Below, in pieces: positions 42,361 through 50,510 of a DNA stretch of 64,000 nt (position 1 is its first letter; every line of letters starts with the position of its first letter). Both the position numbers and the translations under genes were made by a program. The notes under the pieces are model-generated. The model saw only the letters and a program-made list of their open reading frames with translations, was not told where the DNA came from and searched no databases. The DNA comes from Spirosoma foliorum (lineage in GTDB: Bacteria; Bacteroidota; Bacteroidia; Cytophagales; Spirosomataceae), in the NCBI RefSeq assembly GCF_014117325.1, contig NZ_CP059732.1, positions 186,001-250,000 on the forward strand. Direction: 5' to 3'.

Positions 42361-43650
42361 TCAATTATCAACATCTTTAACAACCGGTCGCGTATCGTTT
42401 AGTCGCTTCTCATACGGCATACGAAATGGTTGTAAATCGGGTTTATACGTGCGTTTACGGGTCAATTCGTATTGATAAATCGTTTGCCCTAGCTGATACA
42501 AAAATGGGTGCCCGATTGTATCAAAATCATACTTGTCGTCATTCAGAATGCCATCGCTGTTTACGTACACAGTGGCAGTTAGCATGTACTCAATCTTATT
42601 TTTGAAATCGATCACGTACGACGCATCGGTTAGAAACCCATAAGCCCAGCCCACTTTGTTGAAGACACGAATGTTTTCAGGCATCTGGTGATGCAGACTA
42701 TCCATGAAAAAGAATTTCACGTAGCTATCGTAATACTGATTAGCGTCGTATTTGGGGTAGTTGGTTTCGCTGGGATATTGTGACAAATATTGATACAAAA
42801 AGCGATAGTCGTCTTTCGTTAGGTTGAACCGCTGCTTAGCCGGAACCGACATCGGAAACATGACCGACTGGAGAATTTGCTGAAAAGATTCCAGCGGGAA
42901 TTTATTGCGTTCAGTGAAGTCAAACGGTTGATGAACCAGGCTATCGCGGACGTAATAGCCCTTGCCCAGCTTGGCTACCCGTCGGAAATCGAATGGGTCC
43001 TGATTAAAGGCCGCGGGTTGCTCGTAAATCAGTTTTCCATCGTCCTGAATAAACCGAATGGGGTTGGTATGCCGATTTTCGTCATTGGTCATGCGCACGA
43101 AACGGTGGGTGATGCGCGTATCCAGATACCCCTTCGCGTGGAGTGATCGGTTGATTTCGCTCTGGCCAACAAATTCATACATGCGGCTATATGGATCATT
43201 TTCGCTCACCAGAAACGCTTTTTTGATCAGGTGCGCTATGGACGGGAAGCCGCTTTGTGCCGTTTTATCGGTCCACTCTTTCGTTTGCTTACTATACGCG
43301 CTGTCGAACTGCATGGACGTGAATTTGGTCACGTTAGGTTTATTAAGCCGATTGAGCTTTTCCAAGGACAGCAGCGCTAGTGGCAATTTTACAGTCGATG
43401 CCGGATTGAAATACTCAGTGCTATCGACGTGGAAATAATAGTTCGTAAACGAAGGTCTATTGGCCTTATCCCGATTAATTTGGGTGTAAATGATTTGCAG
43501 TCGATATGTTTCTGGATGCTTAAGAACTTCCTGAAAAACAGGATTCTTGTTTGCTGAGAATAAGTTTGTTAGAAATGAGTCAGTGCGTGACTGACCAAAG
43601 CTAGATGTGAGGAGGCAATACTGGACTAAAAAAAGGATGAAGTGTTTCAT
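42361..43650 (-). CDS. Secreted serine hydrolase, class A beta-lactamase-related
   Basis: A 429-residue exported protein with a signal peptide (about 1-19, ending SFGQS). The active-site motif STVK lies in NPASTVKLPLALL, and SEN in FLVSENDPYSRM fits the class A S-x-N position. KVGWAYGF stands where KTG is expected. It is longer than true class A beta-lactamases and resembles the Bacteroidota group of unknown substrate, possibly a peptidase. Hydrolysis of beta-lactams should not be assumed. Confidence 0.8.
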   Translation of the reverse strand: MKHFILFLVQYCLLTSSFGQSRTDSFLTNLFSANKNPVFQEVLKHPETYRLQIIYTQINRDKANRPSFTNYYFHVDSTEYFNPASTVKLPLALLSLEKLNRLNKPNVTKFTSMQFDSAYSKQTKEWTDKTAQSGFPSIAHLIKKAFLVSENDPYSRMYEFVGQSEINRSLHAKGYLDTRITHRFVRMTNDENRHTNPIRFIQDDGKLIYEQPAAFNQDPFDFRRVAKLGKGYYVRDSLVHQPFDFTERNKFPLESFQQILQSVMFPMSVPAKQRFNLTKDDYRFLYQYLSQYPSETNYPKYDANQYYDSYVKFFFMDSLHHQMPENIRVFNKVGWAYGFLTDASYVIDFKNKIEYMLTATVYVNSDGILNDDKYDFDTIGHPFLYQLGQTIYQYELTRKRTYKPDLQPFRMPYEKRLNDTRPVVKDVDN

Positions 43651-43657
43651 GTTTGAT

Positions 43658-43737
43658 GTAGCGCGGACATCCTGTCCGCATTGCTGTGAACATTTGCAAT
43701 AATTACTGAGGCTATGCGGACAGGATGTCCGCGCTAC
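43658..43737. repeat. Inverted repeat with palindromic arms (family D, copy 2)
   Basis: Arms 43658-43681 and 43714-43737 (24 bp) are perfect. Each contains GCGGACATCCTGTCCGC, itself a hairpin. Same plan as 24782-24866. Confidence 0.95.
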
Positions 43738-43740
43738 ACT

Positions 43741-44124
43741 TTACAAAACTAATTGCGCAAACAACCTAACCAGCGTTTCGCCTGCATCGGTACACAAGCC
43801 GGGGTGAACAGGCGAGGTTTGCACAACTGTACTGCGAGTTGCCGTTAACCAGCGGAAACGTTCGGCAATGGGGAGTTTTCCAATGGGGCCGCCCTGTGCA
43901 CGACCCGCACAAATTCGCTCAAAAGCACTGAGCCGATCCGCCAGTTCCTGCATATCCAATTCTGCCGAAAACGCCCGAAGGCGGTGTTCATTCAACGCAA
44001 ATTTTACTTGTAAAAAGCCCTGCGAGCGACAATAAACAATAACGCCAACGTTCAGAAATTCTTCCCGATCAACACGCGGCATAACCCGAATAACGGCGTA
44101 CTCAAACAAGTGCATTTCTGGCAT
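43741..44124 (-). CDS. DUF3037 protein, partner of the HipA-like kinase
   Basis: A 127-residue cytoplasmic protein of DUF3037. Conserved blocks are HLFEYAVIRVMPRVDREEFL, NVGVIVYCRSQGFL and the terminal DAGETLVRLFAQLV. ATG 44124 was chosen because the longer reading starts with TTG. Its 5' end overlaps the HipA-like gene by 23 bp. DUF3037 is very commonly adjacent to a HipA-like kinase, so the two form a functional pair of unknown role. Confidence 0.85.
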   Translation of the reverse strand: MPEMHLFEYAVIRVMPRVDREEFLNVGVIVYCRSQGFLQVKFALNEHRLRAFSAELDMQELADRLSAFERICAGRAQGGPIGKLPIAERFRWLTATRSTVVQTSPVHPGLCTDAGETLVRLFAQLVL

Positions 44125-44899
44125 CTTTAGCTGCGTTAACAAAAATTTCTGATGCGGCCAGGCGATCCTTCAAAAACTGAGCATAGACGGCCCGCTGTTC
44201 GGATGGTGATTCCGATACCCCATTGTTCATAAGCCATTCGTCGGGCACCAGCGACACAATCTGCTGGATATGATCGGGCGTAAGCAGTTGGTGAAATTCC
44301 GTATTAACGGCATCAAGCTGGGTGGCCTGAGCTAGCAATACATGATCCTTGATCTGCGCAAATGGTCGCCGACTTTGCTCGGGCCAGGTGGGGCCAGTAT
44401 GATGCACATAGAGCGATGCACCGTGATCGATGAGCCACAATTCCTTATGCCACATGAGCATATTCGTGTTGCGAACAGTACGATCCACATTCATCACAAA
44501 CGCATCTAACCAGACAATCTTCGAAGCCAGGTGCGGATCGACTTCGTTCAGAATCGGGTCGAATGTGATGGAGCCAGATAGGTAATGAAGCCCAAGGTTC
44601 AGACCTTCACTAGCCCGTAGCAAATCCTGAATTTCTTCGTCGGGCTCGGTTCGGCCAAAGGCTTCGTCGAGATTAACAAACACGATTTCGGGGATGCGGA
44701 GGCCAAGCGCGCGGGCGATTTCCCCCGCCACCAGTTCGGCAATCAGGGCTTTAGCTCCCTGCCCAGCTCCACGAAACTTGAGTACATATAAAAACTCATC
44801 GTCGGCTTCGACAAGAGCAGGGAGTGAACCACCTTCGCGCAAAGGTTTGGCGTAGCGGGTCACATTGACGGTTCGGAGTTCAGGTTGAGTATAGGACAC
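44102..44899 (-). CDS. HipA-like protein kinase
   Basis: A 265-residue kinase-fold protein of the HipA group. The N-terminal lobe has LREGGSLPALVEADDEFLYV (a Gly-rich, nucleotide-binding strand) and FRGAGQGAKALIAELVAGEI; the catalytic centre is WLDAFVMNVDRTVRNTNML with Asp and Asn, followed by LWLIDHGASLYVHH (metal-binding DHG). It lacks the long N-terminal domain of E. coli HipA. It may phosphorylate a tRNA synthetase or another protein; the target is unknown. Co-encoded with DUF3037. Confidence 0.85.
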   Translation of the reverse strand: MSYTQPELRTVNVTRYAKPLREGGSLPALVEADDEFLYVLKFRGAGQGAKALIAELVAGEIARALGLRIPEIVFVNLDEAFGRTEPDEEIQDLLRASEGLNLGLHYLSGSITFDPILNEVDPHLASKIVWLDAFVMNVDRTVRNTNMLMWHKELWLIDHGASLYVHHTGPTWPEQSRRPFAQIKDHVLLAQATQLDAVNTEFHQLLTPDHIQQIVSLVPDEWLMNNGVSESPSEQRAVYAQFLKDRLAASEIFVNAAKDARNALV

Positions 44900-45010
44900 A
44901 ATGTGTGATTCGAAATGAATGCGTCTGTAGACTGCTGGTGTAAATGTACGTTCAATGAAAGCGTCTGGGAAATTTAGGGCTATTTTTTAGATGCTAGCTC
45001 TCTTTTTGTG

Positions 45011-45123
45011 ATGCCAGCTGCTTACAACTGGCATTGAGAGGTTTCTCAAAACCTTCTCATGCATGTGCGTTGGTTTCTCAAATTCCTACTGTCGCTTTTG
45101 AGAAACCAACGCACATGCATGAG
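45011..45123. repeat. Composite palindromic element (family A, copy 3)
   Basis: ATGCCAG...CTGGCAT with a GCTTACA loop (45011-45034) is followed by GAGGTTTCTCAAAACC and by perfect 27-bp arms at 45056-45082 and 45097-45123. Shared blocks, in inverse order, link it to 11536-11635 and 16911-17021. Confidence 0.88.
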
Positions 45124-45153
45124 TGTAAGTTAAACGAGTAAGGGTATATGGTG

Positions 45154-45180
45154 TGGTGCGACCCCGATGGGGTCATACCA
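45154..45180. repeat. Short REP-like hairpin
   Basis: GACCCC-GAT-GGGGTC (45160-45174), flanked by TGGTG and ATACCA that extend the stem. It resembles the GACCCCGAAGGGGTC core at 19654-19727. The remaining sequence of this 455-bp gap (44900-45354) shows no gene; TACTTTTA at 45323-45330 is a weak candidate -7 box. Confidence 0.7.
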
Positions 45181-45354
45181 GAAGCATAACCCGATTTAGA
45201 TTTGCTCGATTGCTTATCATTCCTACCCGATTAAACGTCCGCATTAACCCAGCATGACCGCCTGCGCTTTTAGTAACAATCAACCTTAATGACACGAAAT
45301 CGGGTATTTGGGGCCCTTTCTGTACTTTTAGAGCGACTATACCCACTTAATTCA

Positions 45355-47298
45355 ATGAAGAAAACAACAGGCTTACTCCTCCTGATACTGTGCTTTGCGA
45401 TGACTATGGCACAGGCGCAAAACTGGTACAAAGGGAATCTACATACGCACTCGCTTTGGAGCGATGGCGACGACTACCCGGAGATGATTATGGACTGGTA
45501 TAAAGCCAATGGCTATCAGTTTGTGGGTCTGTCAGATCATAATATTTTGCAGGACGTCGATAAGTGGGTTAACGTACCACACCAAAAAGACCGGCGACGG
45601 ACGTTTGACCGATACCTGCGCACGTTTGGGCCTGATTGGGTGGTGTATCAGAAAGGGGCAAATGACTCGCTTAAGGTTCGGCTAAAAAAACTGGACGAAT
45701 ACCGGAATTATTTTGAAGAGCCGGGTAAGTTTCTGATCCTGAAAAACGAAGAACTTTCGACGGGATATCAGGGTAAACCGATTCATATTAATGTCACGAA
45801 CGTAAAGAACCTCATTCGGCCGTTGCCGGGTAATAGTGTGGCCGATGTAATGCAGAATAACATTGATCTGGTGGTAGCCCAACGGCGACTGACGGGACAG
45901 CCCATGTTCACGCATATCAACCACCCCAATTTTTATTACGCCATTAAAGCCGAAGACCTGATGCAACTTCGGTATGAGCGATTTTTCGAGGTTTTCAACG
46001 GCCATCATCTGGTGAACAATTACGGTGATAGCACCCACGAAGGTACCGAGTCGATGTGGGATAAAATCAACCTTCATTTCGTGCAACAGGGGCGGCCTTT
46101 GATGTATGGCATGGGCACCGACGATAGTCATAACTATTACTTTTTCGGCCCTTCGTTTGCCAATTCAGGGCGGAGCTGGGTCATGGTCAACGCACCCGTG
46201 TTAACCCCTAAAGCATTGATCGAGGCTATGGAAGCTGGTCGGTTCTACATCAGTTCAGGAGTGATGCTAAAGCAATTGCCGCAGGTTGGCAACACGCTTG
46301 CCGTACGCATCAAAACAGAACCAGACGTAACATACAAGATTCAGTTTTTCGGTATTCGGAAGGGCAGTCAACAGGCTGAATTGCTACGCGAAGTAGCGGA
46401 TACCGTGGCCAGCTACGCCCTAACCGATGATCTATTGGTGCTTCGAGCCAAGATTATCTCGAGTAAGGCTAAGTACAATCCATTCATGCCGGGCGATGTG
46501 GAAACTGCCTGGACGCAACCTATTGCCCAACAAGTAGTTCCACAGCCAGTAGCCGGAGTTGTTGCTTTGCCGAATGCCCATGCGCACAACGATTATGAGC
46601 AATCAAGGCCGCTTTGGGATGCGCTCGACAACGGATTTACAAGTGTCGAAGCCGATGTTCATCTGATTGGCGATACGTTGTATGTGGCCCATGATCGACC
46701 TTCGTTTAGAAACCCGGCGTCAACCCTCGAAAATCTGTATCTAAAGCCGCTGGCTGAGCGGATAAAGCAACATGGTGGTCAGGCATTAGCTGGTTACAAA
46801 GGGCCATTTTACCTGATGATCGATGCAAAGACAAGTGCTGATAGTACGTATCAGGCTTTAGAAAAACTACTACAACGATATCGGTCCATACTCACCACGG
46901 GAAACCCGACTAAAAATCAGGCCGGTATCGTTACTGTTGTCCTTTCGGGTAATCGACCTATACCAACACTTGCCAAAGCCAAATCCAGACTTATGTCGGT
47001 TGATGGTCGTCCGAGTGATCTTGGTAAAGGGTACAATTCAGCAGTGATGGCATTCATTAGCGATTCGTATCCGAATCAGCTTAAATGGCGGGGAGCAGGG
47101 GAGATGCCTGCCGATGAGGTCGAGAAGTTGCGCCAACTGGTTGAGCGAGTTCATAAAGAAGGTAAAAAGCTACGACTCTGGGCAAGCCCCGAAGACCCCA
47201 TCGTTTGGGCGAAACTTCGGAAATCTGGTGTTGATTTTATTAGCACAGATCAGCATGTGCTGGTAAAGGATTTTCTGCTGAAAGGCGCTGGGAAATGA
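45355..47298 (+). CDS. Secreted two-domain phosphoesterase: PHP domain plus PI-PLC/glycerophosphodiesterase-like domain
   Basis: A 647-residue exported protein. ATG 45355 begins a signal peptide (MKKTTGLLLLILCF, cleavage near AQAQ); the in-frame ATG at 45289 would bury it. Residues about 22-330 are a PHP metallophosphoesterase domain: YKGNLHTHSLWSDGDDYPEM, VGLSDHNI, THINHPNF and GTDDSHNY hold the metal-binding His and Asp residues. After a beta linker, residues about 405-640 resemble the PI-PLC/GDPD barrel: HAHNDYEQ, SVEADVHLIGDTLYVAHDRP, LRLWASPEDP and DFISTDQ. Both halves hydrolyse phosphoesters in their families; the combined substrate is unknown. Confidence 0.85.
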   Translation: MKKTTGLLLLILCFAMTMAQAQNWYKGNLHTHSLWSDGDDYPEMIMDWYKANGYQFVGLSDHNILQDVDKWVNVPHQKDRRRTFDRYLRTFGPDWVVYQKGANDSLKVRLKKLDEYRNYFEEPGKFLILKNEELSTGYQGKPIHINVTNVKNLIRPLPGNSVADVMQNNIDLVVAQRRLTGQPMFTHINHPNFYYAIKAEDLMQLRYERFFEVFNGHHLVNNYGDSTHEGTESMWDKINLHFVQQGRPLMYGMGTDDSHNYYFFGPSFANSGRSWVMVNAPVLTPKALIEAMEAGRFYISSGVMLKQLPQVGNTLAVRIKTEPDVTYKIQFFGIRKGSQQAELLREVADTVASYALTDDLLVLRAKIISSKAKYNPFMPGDVETAWTQPIAQQVVPQPVAGVVALPNAHAHNDYEQSRPLWDALDNGFTSVEADVHLIGDTLYVAHDRPSFRNPASTLENLYLKPLAERIKQHGGQALAGYKGPFYLMIDAKTSADSTYQALEKLLQRYRSILTTGNPTKNQAGIVTVVLSGNRPIPTLAKAKSRLMSVDGRPSDLGKGYNSAVMAFISDSYPNQLKWRGAGEMPADEVEKLRQLVERVHKEGKKLRLWASPEDPIVWAKLRKSGVDFISTDQHVLVKDFLLKGAGK

Positions 47299-47331
47299 GT
47301 TGACGATAATTATAATGATTTGCGAACCCGG

Positions 47332-47406
47332 CAAAAAGCCGAAAAGCGGTACCACGGTTTGGACATTACTTCGAGCCAAACCGTGGCACCGCTTTTCGGC
47401 TTTTTG
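47332..47406. terminator. Long GC-rich inverted repeat, bidirectional terminator
   Basis: Arms 47332-47362 and 47376-47406 (31 bp, one mismatch) with a 13-bp loop. It starts with AAAAA and ends with TTTTT, the form of a strong bidirectional intrinsic terminator. It lies 33 bp after the PHP fusion gene. Confidence 0.93.
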
Positions 47407-47492
47407 TCGAGTTTACGAGGCTTTTCTGTAGGCAGTTATCGAATTAATCCCGGCTAGGTCTTAATTTGGGAACACGATACAACCTCTCCTAT

Positions 47493-48599
47493 ATGAAAGC
47501 CAAAACTACTACGATCTTATTCATTCTAACTTCATGGCTGAATTTCGTTGCGTATGCACAGACCAGTTCGCCTGCTGTATTGACAAAAGAGTTGAATACA
47601 CTCTTCGCCAGCGTCCCCGATTTTAGCGGTGTGGTTCTCATTGCCGACAAGGGTAAACCTGTTTATCAGCAGGCATTCGGTTATAAGAATTTCGAGACGA
47701 AAGCGCCCATAACAACGTCGTCCATTTTCGAATTGGCGTCAGTGTCGAAACAGTTTACCGCCATGACGATCATGATGCTGAATCAGCAGGGTAAACTTGC
47801 TTACGATGACCTGATTGAAAAATACATTCCTGGCCTGCCGTATCCAGGTATCACCATTCGACATCTGCTCAACCATACGTCAGGTTTGCCTGATTATCAG
47901 GATGTCATGGATAAGTATTGGGACAAAAGCAAAGTGGCCAATAACGCCGATAATATTGCCTATCTGATTCAGTATCATCCAGCTAAACTGGCTGAGCCGG
48001 GCGTGAAATACGAGTACAGCAATACGGGCTATATGCTCCTGGCGAGTATCACCGAAAAAGCATCTGGTCAGGATTTTATCGAATTTTGCCGGACGCGAAT
48101 TTTCAAACCAGTTGGCATGACGCATACGGACATTCGTACGCGTGCCGAAAAAATCAAACTCCCTGATATGGCCTGGGGCTACATGTATGTGCCCGAAAAA
48201 AAGCGCTACGTTCGGGCCGACTCATTTCCAGAATTCAACTATGCCATCTGGTTGGGTAATCGCAAAGGACCGGGCCGAATTAGTTCGACCGTTGGCGATT
48301 TGTTGAAATGGGATCGTGCCCTTTACACCAATCAACTGGTGAGCCAACAAACCCTTAAAGAAGCATTTACACCAGCAAAATTAAACGACGGTTCACTGAC
48401 ACACTATGGCTTTGGCTGGGAGTTGAAACAGAATGCTAAGCTGGGTAAAGTTGTCTGGCATGACGGCGATAATCCTGGCTACAAAACCCAGATTATGCGC
48501 TTTATCGACGCTGATAAAACCATTATTCTGCTTTGTAACAACGCTCACGAAAAACTACCTATGATCCTGAAAACTATTGAGGCATTGGTTGAGAAGTAG
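47493..48599 (+). CDS. Secreted serine hydrolase, beta-lactamase/class C family
   Basis: A 368-residue exported protein. ATG 47493 begins a signal peptide ending AYAQ near residue 22; the earlier in-frame ATG at 47466 lacks support. The class C triad is complete: SVSK in ELASVSKQFTAM, YSN in YEYSNTGYML and HDG in VWHDGDNPGY. This is closest to the EstB/DD-peptidase type. It is monocistronic, framed by two strong inverted repeats. Substrate unknown. Confidence 0.9.
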   Translation: MKAKTTTILFILTSWLNFVAYAQTSSPAVLTKELNTLFASVPDFSGVVLIADKGKPVYQQAFGYKNFETKAPITTSSIFELASVSKQFTAMTIMMLNQQGKLAYDDLIEKYIPGLPYPGITIRHLLNHTSGLPDYQDVMDKYWDKSKVANNADNIAYLIQYHPAKLAEPGVKYEYSNTGYMLLASITEKASGQDFIEFCRTRIFKPVGMTHTDIRTRAEKIKLPDMAWGYMYVPEKKRYVRADSFPEFNYAIWLGNRKGPGRISSTVGDLLKWDRALYTNQLVSQQTLKEAFTPAKLNDGSLTHYGFGWELKQNAKLGKVVWHDGDNPGYKTQIMRFIDADKTIILLCNNAHEKLPMILKTIEALVEK

Positions 48600-48618
48600 G
48601 GTAGAGATTTCTGATGCG

Positions 48619-48702
48619 CTCTAAAAACCCCTAAATCCCCTGAAGGGGACTTTGTTCAAGCACGAGCAAAGTCCCCTTCAGGGGATTTAGGGGTTTTTAG
48701 AG
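48619..48702. repeat. Long inverted repeat, 36-bp perfect arms (longest in the window)
   Basis: Arms 48619-48654 and 48667-48702 are perfect with a 12-bp loop. Each arm carries the small hairpin CCCC-TGAA-GGGG. It lies between the convergent serine hydrolase and fasciclin genes and likely ends both transcripts. Confidence 0.97.
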
Positions 48703-48749
48703 AATTTAGAGGGGTTGAAGAGACGTGAATTGATCTATCAATAGTCTGA

Positions 48750-49328
48750 TTACCGGACAATTGGCCCTTTGTTCGAGGCTGGTTGAAGCACCTTATTGAT
48801 GGAATAAACTACACCGTTGGTAGCCCGAACATTACCCTGAATAACATCGGCAACCGTACCGCGATCATCTTCAATGGTAATGTAGTTTTCCTGCTTATGT
48901 ACGGTTAGTATCTGGCCTGCCAGGTTCGTAAGTGTCTGGCCGTCTTTCAATTGATCGGAGGTTATGCGCCCTTTTACAACGTGATAAGCCAGCAGCTTAA
49001 TAAGTCTATTTTTACTGGAAGGAAGCAGTAAATCATCCAGATCTTCCTTCGAGAATTCGGAAAAAGCGCCGTTGTTAGGGGCAAAAACCGTATAGGGCCC
49101 TGCACCTGATGCCTGTTTGGTTAATCCTGATGCTTTTAGTAATTGAAAGAGCGTCGTGTGGTCAGGGGATTCGGCAGCACTGAGGGCCAGCGTATTTCCT
49201 GTCTTGACACCGCTTGTTGTTAAAACTGGATTTGTCGAAGTGGTCGAAGGCGTGTTCTGGGCAACCGCTTGAAAGCCGAAAATGACGAATCCGGCCAGGC
49301 AAAAAACAATCGTATGATTCAGTTTCAT
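48750..49328 (-). CDS. Secreted fasciclin-domain protein
   Basis: A 192-residue exported protein; the signal peptide ends near AVAQN (residue 24). Residues about 50-187 form one FAS1 domain: HTTLFQLLKASGLTKQ, the H1 box GPYTVFAPNNGAFSEF and the H2-type segment LAYHVVKGRITSDQL, then TNGVVYSINKVLQP. FAS1 domains mediate adhesion or binding. It is a single gene, with no attached anchor. Confidence 0.92.
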   Translation of the reverse strand: MKLNHTIVFCLAGFVIFGFQAVAQNTPSTTSTNPVLTTSGVKTGNTLALSAAESPDHTTLFQLLKASGLTKQASGAGPYTVFAPNNGAFSEFSKEDLDDLLLPSSKNRLIKLLAYHVVKGRITSDQLKDGQTLTNLAGQILTVHKQENYITIEDDRGTVADVIQGNVRATNGVVYSINKVLQPASNKGPIVR

Positions 49329-49463
49329 GGTTAATCTATTTTCAGGTTCCAGCGTAGAAAACTGGATAGTTGAGCTTAGGCTTAACCTTGACAGTCACGG
49401 ATTGTTTTTGCCTCATAATCAGTCGGGCGGATTTAAACAGCTTCTTAATGTACCAAGCCCGTT

Positions 49464-49925
49464 TTACAGCGTCATCTCCATCCGAATATCGGCACGGCTG
49501 TAAGGCGTGGGAACACTGGGAACTTCGCGGAAACCTACACGCGCATACATGGTCAGGGCGGGCGTAAGTATTCGATTTGACTCAAGCCAAACAGTTTTGA
49601 CGCCCAGTTGCCGAGCGTAGTCGATAGCGGCTACACATAGTTTTTTGCCGATACCTTTGCCTTGTGTATTCGGCGAAACTGCCATTTTCGCCAGCTCGAA
49701 ACCGGTTTCGCCCATGTTGATCATAGCCACACAACCTACGATTTCATCACCAATTTTGGCCAGGAAAATCTGCCCATTGTTCGGCAGAATATAGGTTTCG
49801 GGTTGATCTAACTGCTCCAGATCGTGTGGTTCAACGGTGAAATAATGAGAAATCCACTCAATATTCAGACGCTTGAAATCCGGTTGATATTCGGGTGAGT
49901 AGGGGATGATAGAAACTTCGTTCAT
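49464..49925 (-). CDS. GNAT-family N-acetyltransferase
   Basis: A 153-residue acetyl-CoA-dependent acetyltransferase. The acetyl-CoA P-loop is TQGKGIGKKLC (about 96-106), preceded by the FELAKMAVSP strand and followed by WLESNRILTPALTMYARVGF. The substrate (amine, peptide or small molecule) is unknown. It begins 15 bp after a MarR gene on the same strand and is likely co-transcribed, so the MarR protein may regulate it. Confidence 0.9.
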   Translation of the reverse strand: MNEVSIIPYSPEYQPDFKRLNIEWISHYFTVEPHDLEQLDQPETYILPNNGQIFLAKIGDEIVGCVAMINMGETGFELAKMAVSPNTQGKGIGKKLCVAAIDYARQLGVKTVWLESNRILTPALTMYARVGFREVPSVPTPYSRADIRMEMTL

Positions 49926-49939
49926 CTTACATTATCCAT

Positions 49940-50425
49940 TTATTTAGTTCGGTTCAACTGATCCTGAATTCGGTCGTAGAAGTTACGTTTGGCTAATTGG
50001 TCTTCCATCTCCTGAAGCGAAGTCAATAGGTTATGCGTTTGATTACCAAGCATCTCCTGGTTCACGCTGATAAAGGCGTCCCACAGCGGCTGGAGTTTAG
50101 GGAGCATCGCCTGACCGGTTTCACTGAGTGCAAGCAGGCGTTTGCGCCCGTCCTGCTCCGACTTTGCTGAGGTAATCAGGTCTCGTTTTTCCAATTCATT
50201 AATAACCTGAATAACCGCTGGATGGGTAATGCCCAATCGTTCGGCTATTTCCATAACGGCTACTGGTCCCTGACGCGCGATAAGCACAAAAATGGTGGCC
50301 CAGCGTACATCGAAATCCACTCCCGATTGTCGGTAAGTGGCGGTTACTCCCTGCCAGTATAAATCACTTAATCGCCTGAGTCGGCTGGCAAGCGCCAACT
50401 CGGCCATTTCGGCCATAAAATCCAT
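49940..50425 (-). CDS. MarR-family transcriptional regulator
   Basis: A 161-residue winged-helix regulator. The wHTH core includes VAVMEIAERLGITHPAVIQV, INELEKRDLI (recognition helix) and the wing SAKSEQDGRKRLLALSETG. It begins directly beside a perfect 30-bp palindrome (50428-50457), a likely self-operator. Downstream is the GNAT gene, probably in the same operon. Confidence 0.88.
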   Translation of the reverse strand: MDFMAEMAELALASRLRRLSDLYWQGVTATYRQSGVDFDVRWATIFVLIARQGPVAVMEIAERLGITHPAVIQVINELEKRDLITSAKSEQDGRKRLLALSETGQAMLPKLQPLWDAFISVNQEMLGNQTHNLLTSLQEMEDQLAKRNFYDRIQDQLNRTK

Positions 50426-50427
50426 AG

Positions 50428-50457
50428 TATGTAAGAACTTACGTAAGTTCTTACATA
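50428..50457. promoter_or_regulatory. Perfect 30-bp palindrome, probable MarR operator
   Basis: The palindrome ends 2 bp before the MarR start codon. Each half-site reads TATGTAAGAACTTAC, and overlapping smaller palindromes (GTAAGAACTTAC, ACTTACGTAAGT) could let two dimers bind. There is no loop, unlike the intergenic hairpins, and no run of T. Confidence 0.75.
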
Positions 50458-50510
50458 ATTAGATAAAACTTTTATCTGTGTCAAGAATTGCGTCAATTAT
50501 TTCTGGTTAG

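Noticed and set aside
42361..43650. Antibiotic-resistance beta-lactamase
   Set aside because: Only STVK and SEN-type motifs match; the length and missing KTG place it with beta-lactamase-related hydrolases of other function.
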